Origin: Agriotes lineatus
Lineage: Eukaryota; Arthropoda; Insecta; Coleoptera; Elateridae
DNA length: 64,000 nt
NCBI GenBank assembly: GCA_940337035.1
Contig: OW679203.1
Span: 72,431,061 to 72,495,060, forward strand
Direction of reading: 5' to 3'
A program made the position numbers and the translations under genes. A model generated the notes under the pieces. It was not told the DNA's origin and searched no databases. It worked only from the letters and a program-made list of their open reading frames with translations. This document shows positions 56,015 through 64,000 of this stretch, piece after piece (the first letter of the stretch is position 1; the number at the start of each line of letters is the position of its first letter).

Positions 56015-59000
56015 GTATGTACAGTCTATGTAGAACTTAATATAAAATATAATTTTACTGTTTTTATTCTTACTGTACCATTTTACACCTTTATTTAGTA
56101 TCAATGCAATTTATTCGATACCCAGTTTTTGGATTTTTGGAAACCGTTTGTTGCTGTCAAAGCTGCAAAGCTCAAATATCATAATATTAAGAATTTTATC
56201 TTAACAGAGCTTTCTTCTGTATTATTTTTATTTGTAAAGCGCAATGCAGTTCTCGTTTTTTGCAGCTAAGTAAGCATTTCCAAAGATTTAGAAATAAGAT
56301 AAGGTTCTACTCCACGGGTTGAGCACTTTTATGGCGGGACCTCCACTTCTTCACAGGCATTCAAAACCATAGTGGGGCCCTAAAAAATAACAAAAGCATT
56401 TTGCCCGTGCCGACTGATTTGACTTTCGCAAACAAACGGATGTTCCTCCAGTTTAAGACCCTGCCCATTCCACTGGTAGTTAGCAGTGGCAACTTTTTAA
56501 GTCTGTTGCAGACAGTAACTGGGTCTTAACCTATAACATAGTATACTGTATTATCCATTATTCCGTTAACTCTTCCATAACTCGCATGATACTACTTACA
56601 GGAACGAGTCTAAAGAAGTAGAGTACGAGTACTACTGTTACAATTTCGGCTGAGTTGTTTGCCAATTGTATTTTTCTTCCAATTAAAATTTAAAAGTATT
56701 CCTTCGATTCCTACAACGTGTATTATGTTTTAGCAATCGCAAAAAATACCTGAATACCTGGTGGCTGAAGTCGTGTCGGTACCCGAATTACCTAGACTAG
56801 CTGATCAAGGATTACATAAAATACGGAAAGAAGGCGTCAGTTGCAAAAATCTTCTTTCTGGCTATTTGCGAAAGATTCCTACCGGAGTCTCTTGTTCAGG
56901 AAATACACAAAGCGTTGTGGATGCGTTAAAGTTTCTTAAGAGGGAAAGATTTCTTCTCAAGGAATGTGCTGAGCGAGAGGTGAGTATTATGCTTTCATGG
57001 ATCGCCAGCGTGGCCGAGCGGTGGGGAGCTCAGGCTGCGGTGCCACGATACGGGGTTCAATTTCCACGTGTGGCAACTGACGGGCGGCCCACCCAGTCGC
57101 TTTAAAAATTGGGTACCAAAACCACAGTTGTGGAAGTAGGAAAAGTAAAAGGCAGTCGTCGAAGGCGTGATGCTAACCACATCACCCAGTACGCCGTCAG
57201 TGGTGTGCCAGATTCACTGGGTTTCGGAAAAAGATTTTTCGGCGACCCTCACTTGCCGTGTCTCAGGCCATATTCCTACGTGTGGAATGAAGTGCCCCGA
57301 ACTTTACTTTTTTTTAATGTAATTTGTGCAAAATATTAGTAATAATTCTTGAAGGTATACAATTGGTTTGTGGATGCAGTACTTCCAATTCTTCCCTATC
57401 CAGCTATTGAGATGATGGTTAAGGAAACGTTATACTCTGCAATAGGGGTTACGAATATGATCGGTATGCCGAACATTACCGTATTTGGCAAATACAAAGT
57501 CAAGGATATGGTTGGTTTTGCTGCTAATAAAGGATATGCAGGTATGTTAGAAACACTTCTGTGTATTTTGTTGTAGAAAAAAATTAGCAACTACTTTTAT
57601 TTATTTGTTTGTGTTAACTTTCTAAAAACATTTTCTATTTCGGTCTGTTTACAATATATTTCTTTTCTTTTACAAATTTTTCTACAAACTCCTTATTTCG
57701 CAGCTTCTGTACAGCTCATTGTTAGTTTTTTAGTTAACTCATGAATTAACAGTCAGAACAATTTAATTATAAGATTTATATAATATTTATTAGATATATT
57801 ACATATAAGTTCTATGATCTGATCTGATGGTCAGTGGCCTAAAGGGGCATGTCTACCTGCGTTACTCTGGAAACATTAATGGTTGCTTGTCAAGTCTTGA
57901 AGAATTTTTCTAACACGTTTTAAAGCTGGTGTTTCCATTTGGGTTTCGATATAGGGGTTTGGGTGCATTGATCAACTTCTTCTTTTACGAAAAATTCATT
58001 TATGTCAGTAGGAAGGGTTTGGTTCGATACTTACAATGGTGCATCTATTATTTGTCGTAGAACTTTATACCGGAATATTTGTGTTATATTTAAATTGGGC
58101 ATACTACAACATCCCTTTAACTCTAGACCGTATGCTGAAATGTTTAAGTATGATTTTATAAATCAGGACTTGGTTTTCAAGCGAAATGAGAGTTTGTACT
58201 TTTATAAATGGTAATGCATATTATGGTAGTTCAAATAAGACCGTATCAGTAATGAAGCATTAGCCAGACGTTTTTCTTGTTTAGGTATTTTATTTTTTCC
58301 TCTATTTCTTTATTTGCAAAATTAAGAATGGACAGGGATAATTAATTGGAGCATTGCATCTAGGAATTCATCGATTTCTCCATTTGGTTTAATTGTATGT
58401 GATTGAAAAAATTTGAGCAAGATGTTGAGCGAACACTTCAGCTTCATACCTATCAAATCGAAGTTGGTATGGTTGCCATGCTTTAAATAATAACATCCAG
58501 AGCATTCGGAAATGACAATACGTTGTAGATAACAACTTTTTATTTATTCTTTAACAAATTTTAATAATCTTGACATACATGCATACACAAATACATATAG
58601 TGCGCAATAAAACAACTAGCGTGTTAACAATTAAACGTGCTTTGTTATTTAAATAGGGCTTAGCGAATAATAGTGTATTACACTACAAGTTATGAAAGTG
58701 CTGCATTATTCAACGAGCTAGACATTTTCAACACGATCGTTAGCGAGTATGCGACGTTTCAAAACTTTTGTAGCTCTCAAGATTATGTGGTCTTTATTAG
58801 ATAGACGTATCTGTGGATCGTTTCGTTTCTGATCTCTCTAAAATTGGATTTTAATGTATTAAAATTATTTAGCGAGCCGATTGTAGCTGCATAGCTCTCT
58901 CTTCTATCTTCAACGTTTCTGGGGCGTTCGCTGCTATCATGCATTTGCCTCTCCTTCTTAGGGCTCTATTTGATACTCTTGGTTTAGATTTTGAGTATCC

Positions 59001-59668
59001 TGGCCTCTGCTCAGGAGAAATAAAGCTTCCTGAAACACTTGCTTTAGATAAAGGGGTTTCGGCCAAGTTAAGTGTTTGAGCCTGCAAGATACTGTTGACT
59101 ATGCATGCTTGGAAACTGCACCGCCATTTTCTTCAAAACCATCAACCTTAATAAAAATAGAAAATTAACCCTAAACTTGCCACAACTATATTGATTTTAT
59201 CTCAGTAAAACCTTTGAAAAAAGTTTTATATTAGCAGCCTAAATTGAAAATATTTAAAGCTGAAAAAGCTTACTTTTGTTTCCCATAAAACACACATCAT
59301 GCACTACTGACAAACTTTCAACTGCAACTGAAATGTGTAACCAGAAATCTATACTTACTTCAAAATACGACATCTGTATAGAACTGAGTGAACTTAAAAC
59401 AATCTTTCCCCTTAGTTATCAAATTATTGCGTTTTTGGCACAGATATTCGGTTCATATTTGAACAATTGCTAATAGAACTTTATACAATTTTCCCTGCTT
59501 AATTTAACTATTTATTTTTTAGGTATTACACTCTGCAGCTTTACATACAACAACATATGGAAGCCCTCAATCATCATAGATAAAGCTATTATTTCAAAAG
59601 AAGAAGATGTTCGAACTATATTGAACGGAATGTGTAACTACATTCTCATGTTGGACAGTGATTCCTGA
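55061..59668 (+). CDS. Wax ester synthase/diacylglycerol acyltransferase-like gene, copy 2 (5' end replaced)
   Basis: The exons are 55,061-56,014; 56,734-56,979; 57,355-57,541; 59,523-59,668, all with GT...AG borders and phases 0,0,1. They join to 510 codons plus TGA, without stops. It is the inverse copy of 25.6-20.2 kb. HHTLGDA lies at residues 184-190 and the ALWEV block just before it. Homology to copy 1 starts at the codon that is GTG there and ATG here, so exon 1 and the first 17 codons of exon 2, including one hydrophobic stretch, are lost. Whether the new ATG is used, or a new upstream exon is spliced on, cannot be seen. About 20 residues of exon 2 differ from copy 1. Confidence 0.75.
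57001..57318 (+). mobile_element. tRNA-derived SINE in intron 3 of copy 2
   Basis: The head GCCAGCGTGGCCGAGCGGTG resembles a Ser/Leu-type tRNA A box, and GGGGTTCAATTTCC at 57,052-57,065 a B box. A body without coding sense follows and ends CTTTACTTTTTTTT. The SINE lies in the same place and orientation relative to the gene in copy 1, so it inserted before the gene was duplicated. Confidence 0.75.
57920..58180 (-). pseudogene. Jockey-like LINE fragment in intron 4 of copy 2
   Basis: The reverse complement matches 22,579-22,839. The antisense open frame of 70 codons (58,002-58,214) is a shadow of it. Confidence 0.55.
58869..59087 (-). pseudogene. Pogo/Tigger-like transposase tail in intron 4 of copy 2
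   Basis: 72 codons without a stop: TPLSKASVSGSFISPEQRPG, SKPRVSNRALRRRGKCMIAA and NAPETLKIEERAMQ. See the fragment at 21,060 for the reasoning. It lies antisense to the host gene. Confidence 0.4.
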
Positions 59669-59952
59669 AACTTTTATGGTGATAAAATTGTTCTAACATT
59701 CGTACTATTGATCAAAACTGCTATCTAATACGTGTGAAACCAATTTTTGAATTTGTTGCATCTGTAGTTGGTTATGAAAATGTTTATACGTTTGTTAATA
59801 ATTAGCAAGTAACTAATAGTACTTACTAAAAAAAATTAACTAGTTTATAACGAATTACAAACTTCAAAAATATTACACGTTTTATTATTACCTACAAGTT
59901 AAACCCGAACCACGTATTCTTTCTAGATAAGTGTCCAACAACAGATTTGCTT

Positions 59953-62770
59953 TGGGGCCGGCTAGCTAACTGTGAACACGCCGTGTGGTTCTTTACAAAA
60001 GCTTACATTCATTAAATGACACCAAATGAGCGCCAATGAATCTTTATACAACAAATGTGCTCAGATAGAAACGAGAACTCATCAACTCATATCTTCCCCA
60101 ACATCACAATAATCTGAAATGCAATAAATATCTAAACTATGTCATAACTCAGTTTGCAGTAACGAATATATAACAGTCAAGTATATAAATGGAGTCTTGA
60201 TCCAAATGACATGAACAAAACTTGAAATCAAGAACATAACTACGTGGATTACATACTCCTTGGGCAGATTACTGGCTCCCATGTATATTACTATCTCCTT
60301 GGCGACAACATAAGTCCACGTCGAAATAGGTCGAATCCGCTTTTTGAAAGAGAGTTGCTGGAAGCCTGACGCCACAAATTCCAGCACTATAGAGATCAGG
60401 CAGCAAACCCGGACAATGGCAGTTTACGGAAGCAGTAAACTGGGGCATGACAGCACGTACACGATATGGGACGACAACACTACGGAATTAAAGCAGCTCA
60501 TTGCTGGATCAGTTATCGCCTCTATTTCACAGTTCCTTCTCATCTTTGTCGAAAATAGACAGCATTTGGGTTCTGTACGTAGGTCGGCGTAGGACCTTCA
60601 TGTTTTTGCTCTTTTCGATTACTTCTAATATTTGGTTTTCTTTTCTTTTCCTGCTGTGTTTTATAATTCTGTGTATTAAATTGGTTTAATTCCACATATT
60701 CGATTGTGCCTCCTTTGTCGTTACTTAGTCATTCTCTACGTTGTTTGAGCATTTTCCTTGCTACTTCTGAAATTATGTTCTACTTTTTGCTACGGGGTTT
60801 TATCTTCTGAACTGCTTTTTGTATTGTGTCTGTGATTACGTCTTTTATATTTTCTATGTTCATGTTTGGAACAAATTTTAGATGTAACCTTTTTTTTTAT
60901 TTTACATTAGTATTCGTTCTTTTTCTCAATTAGTGCTTCGTTATTTATTTTTATTTTGTGTTTCCTTGCTTTTTCGTTTTGTATTTTTTTTTCCGGTACT
61001 TCTAATTTAGCCCGTGCTATTCTGTGGTTGATTCCTACGCAGATTTTATTCATAACTGTTAACTTCAAATCATTTTCAATTTTGTTGATTGGCTTGTATT
61101 GGATAGTAAATAACCAGTGCATTTTTGTTGGCCAAAGTATTTAAGTATTCTCTACTGTTTAATTATTTTTGTAATTTTACTTTTGGCTACACTAGATGTA
61201 CAACTTTGTTCTCCAAAAATAATAAAATAGTGGAAACTCAATCGAAAATGTTATTTGTTTAACTGAGTGACAGCTCCGATTATAAAAATAGTTAAAAATA
61301 GTATTAAAAGTTCGACGACGTTATGCAGTTCTACGCAAATGCAGTAAGCAAGTACATGTATAAATAAATCTTAGTGCATACAACGATTGGAGTTTAGGGT
61401 ACTGCCTGAAAAATTAAATAAAGCGAATGAGCATATCTTTGTTAACTATAATTACAAGATATTACCTAAAAAACAAGGTTTACCCTAATTATGCTACAAC
61501 AGCCCTGTAACAAGAACAGGCCAGCTAAACTCAGTGGGAGCGACGATTCGATTCGAAATAATGTAGATTAGAGCGAGATGTTGTTATAATGGTTGGTAAA
61601 TGTAAACAAAACGAAGGAGGAGAGATGAGCGCCACGGACTTTATTAGGGAAGAAATAAAAGACTACTCACCTTATTTCTTGTAGCGCTAGAATACCAAAT
61701 TTATATTTTATCCATTTCTTTTGCTATTTCTTGTATTTTACCTATTGCAAACGTTGTGTTTACGTTCCACGTTCCGATCTTTATTATGTTTTCTCTATCT
61801 CTCTTACTTCTTATTGTAAGTAGTTTAATCTTCTTTCTTTTTTTGATTTCCTCCTTTGTATTTCCGTTTTCATAAAGCATTTCACTGCTTTTTTTTGTCT
61901 GTGTGTCCGTCCTTTGATTGCCTCATTAGTTTTTTGGAATGTTACTTCTTATTAAGCTTGCTCCTTATATGTCGGACCCTTCGAATTTAATTCCAATCAC
62001 TTCTTACGATGTCCTACTAGTGTTGTTGTTTTTCTGCCTTTTTCTTTCTGATCTACTTTCGTAATTGCAAGTTGCACTCCGCATTCTTCTTTGGTGAGGT
62101 CGCTGTCGATGTAGATGTTGTTTGTTAGCTTCTTTTGTTTTAGAATTTCCCACCCTGGATATGGGTTTTCCACTAAAAGGTTTCTAAAAAGATGCTGATA
62201 CCTGTATTTCAATCCAAAGTAAAAACCCTGCAATGAAATGTTTTACACAATATTTGCTAAATGGCCGCCTCTGTTTTTGTGACAAATGATCATCCTTCTG
62301 AGATATTTTTTCATCACGTTTTCGCATAATTGTGGCGCTATTTCACCAACAGTTCAAACATTGTCTTGGTGGGCTTGAATTGTTTGTAGATTATTGGCAT
62401 AAACTTTGTTCTTTACGTAGCCCCAAAAGAAAAAATTAAGCAGTGTCAAATTGCACAATTTAGACCTCCAGTTGGTGGCTTTGAAATAATATATTTTAAT
62501 TAAATTCTTGCGATTTCTATTCCTTGTTGCAGCGTATATCGTTTCATTTTTTAATTAGTATAGCTTGTAATTACCGGCTGTCAAGAAATCACACCTCTAT
62601 GTTTGACAGTTAAGAATTCCGCGCAATTTAAAATTAAACCTCTCATTGGAAAATCCTATACTTTTCATTCATCTCTACCAAAGCAAATCTCAGTGTTTGA
62701 ACCATTGCCACAACTTAATATTTCATTCAAATACGTATTTCAATTTCGTTAAACTATAATTTCAGCAAAT
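59953..62770 (-). repeat. RTE-like LINE relic, spacer between WSD copies 2 and 3
   Basis: Collinear with 17,513-20,230. On the minus strand at about 61,660-61,800: KIGTWNVNTTFAIGKIQEIA and LALQEIR-like text (endonuclease start). At 61,122-60,907: NKICVGINHRIARAKLEVPE, resembling the end of the endonuclease domain, where LINEs have (V)GSDHRLV.AK. At 62,233-61,997 there is the LTKEE/RKTTTLVG frame. A few hundred bases of the endonuclease core are missing. Confidence 0.5.
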
Positions 62771-63066
62771 CTGTTGTTGGACACTTATCTAGAAAGAATA
62801 CGTGGTACGGGTTTAACTTGTAGGTAATAATAAAACGTGTAATATTTTTGAATTTTGTAATTCGTTATAAACTAGTTAATTTTTTTATTAGTAAGTACTA
62901 TTAGTTACTTTCTAATTATAGATATAAGAGTATTTTTAAACAAACGTATAAACATTTTCATAACCAACTACAGATGCAACAAATTCAAAAATTGGTTTCA
63001 CAAGTATTAGATAGCAGTTTTGATCAATAGTACGAATGTTAGAACAATTTTATCACCATAAAAGTT

Positions 63067-63212
63067 TCAGGAATCACTGTCCAACATGAGAATGTAGTTA
63101 CACATTCCGTTTAATATAGTTCGAACATCTTCTTCTTTTGAAATAATAGCTTTATCTATGATGAGTGAGGGCTTCCATATGTTGTTGTATGTAAAGCTGC
63201 AGAGTGTAATAC
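63067..63212 (-). CDS. WSD copy 3, last exon only (gene continues beyond the window)
   Basis: It matches exon 5 of copies 1 and 2: acceptor TTTTTTAG, then ITLCSFTYNNIWKPSLIIDK and the end NYILMLDSDS with TGA. Its intron 4 continues to the window's right edge and includes the pogo-like tail at 63,590-63,808. Exons 1-4 would lie to the right of 64,000. Confidence 0.8.
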
Positions 63213-63589
63213 CTAAAAAATAAATAGTTAAATTAAGCAGGGAAAATTGTATAAAGTTCTATTAACAATTGTTCAAATATGAACCGAATATCTGTGCCAA
63301 AAACGCAATAATTTTGAAGTAAGTATAGATTTCTGGTTACACATTTCAGTTGCAGTTGAAAGTTTGTCAGTAGTGCATGATGTGTGTTTTATGGGAAACA
63401 AAAGTAAGCTTTTTCAGCTTTAAATATTCTCAATTTAGGCTGCTAATATAAAACTTTTTTCAAAGGTTTCACTGAGATAAAGTCAATATAGTTGTGGCAA
63501 GTTTAGGGTTAATTTTCTATTTTTATTAAGGTTGATAGTTTTGAAGAAAATGGCGGTCCAGTTTCCAAGCATGCATAGTCAACAGTATC

Positions 63590-63808
63590 TTGCAGGCTCA
63601 AACACTTAACTTGGCCGAAACCCCTTTATCTAAAGCAAGTGTTTCAGGAAGCTTTATATCTCCTGAGCAGAGGCGAGGATACTCAAAATCTAAACCAAGA
63701 GTATCAAATAGAGGCCTAAGAAGGAGAGGCAAATGCATGATAACAGCAAACGCCCCAGAAACGTTGAAGATAGAAGAGAGAGCTATGCAGCTACAATCGG
63801 CTCGCTAA
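63590..63808 (+). pseudogene. Pogo/Tigger-like transposase tail in intron 4 of copy 3
   Basis: 72 codons without a stop, nearly the same as at 58,869-59,087 (RRGYSKSKPRVSNRGLRRRG, KCMITANAPETLKIEERA). Antisense to the host gene, as in the other two copies. Confidence 0.4.
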
Positions 63809-64000
63809 ATAATTTTTATACATTAAAATCCAATTTTAGAGAGATCAGAAACGAAACGATCCAGAGATACGTCTATCTAATAAAGACCACACAATCTTGA
63901 GAGCTACCAAAGTTTTGAAACGTCCCATACTCACAGTTTTCCCATTTCGAAAACCTGATAGCAGGATCTTGCAGATATATTACGAGATGTGCATCCTCGG

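Noticed and set aside
57001..57080. Functional tRNA gene
   Set aside because: A and B boxes are present but the cloverleaf does not close well, and a longer body with a T-rich end follows in an intron. A SINE explains this better.

Overview
The window is nuclear DNA from an animal, most likely an insect or another arthropod. Evidence: AT-rich sequence, a gene split by GT...AG introns (one only 47 nt long), a tRNA-derived SINE, and many transposon relics of arthropod type (mariner, hAT, gypsy, RTE and Jockey-like LINEs, a Helentron-like element, foldback MITEs). I see no bacterial operon, CRISPR array or phage. I cannot name the order or species.

The only host gene I can support is a wax ester synthase/diacylglycerol acyltransferase-like (WS/DGAT, WSD) gene, present three times. 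Copy 1 (minus strand, 25,821 to 20,520) has five exons that join in frame into 559 codons plus stop. Copy 2 (plus strand, 55,061 to 59,668) keeps exons 2-5 in frame, but exon 1 and the first 17 codons of exon 2 are replaced by repeat DNA. Copy 3 (minus strand) shows only its last exon (63,212 to 63,067) and runs off the right edge. Copies 2 and 3 face each other tail to tail around a 2.8 kb spacer of LINE relic; the same spacer lies beside copy 1 at 17.5-20.2 kb.

Layout: 0.1-0.8 kb Helentron-like element; 1.69-13.5 kb block I (LINE relic, foldback element carrying a TA-flanked MITE, degenerate hAT element carrying a 2.2 kb solo LTR and a mariner relic, exon-like cassettes); 14-17.5 kb LTR-like debris; 17.5-25.8 kb LINE relic and WSD copy 1; 26.3-27.2 kb a DNA transposon with 8-bp target duplication; 27.2-31 kb mostly unassigned; 31.1-33.1 kb foldback, retroelement fragments and a Harbinger-like MITE; 33.9-35.8 kb a 138-bp satellite; 36.29-45.9 kb second copy of block I; 46.95-53.94 kb a gypsy-type LTR element with a hAT element inside its reverse transcriptase; 54-55 kb repeat leader; 55.06-59.95 kb WSD copy 2; 59.95-64 kb LINE relic and WSD copy 3.

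The order block I, LTR-like fragment, WSD gene occurs twice, the second time with the gene inverted. This suggests one large segmental duplication followed by inversion and later insertions. Several transposons sit in one copy of block I while the other copy still shows the empty site, so their ends and target duplications can be read directly. I found no clearly new multi-gene system. The most interesting points are the amplified and rearranged acyltransferase gene with a repeat-derived 5' end, the repeated exon-like cassettes, and the nested, dateable transposon insertions.
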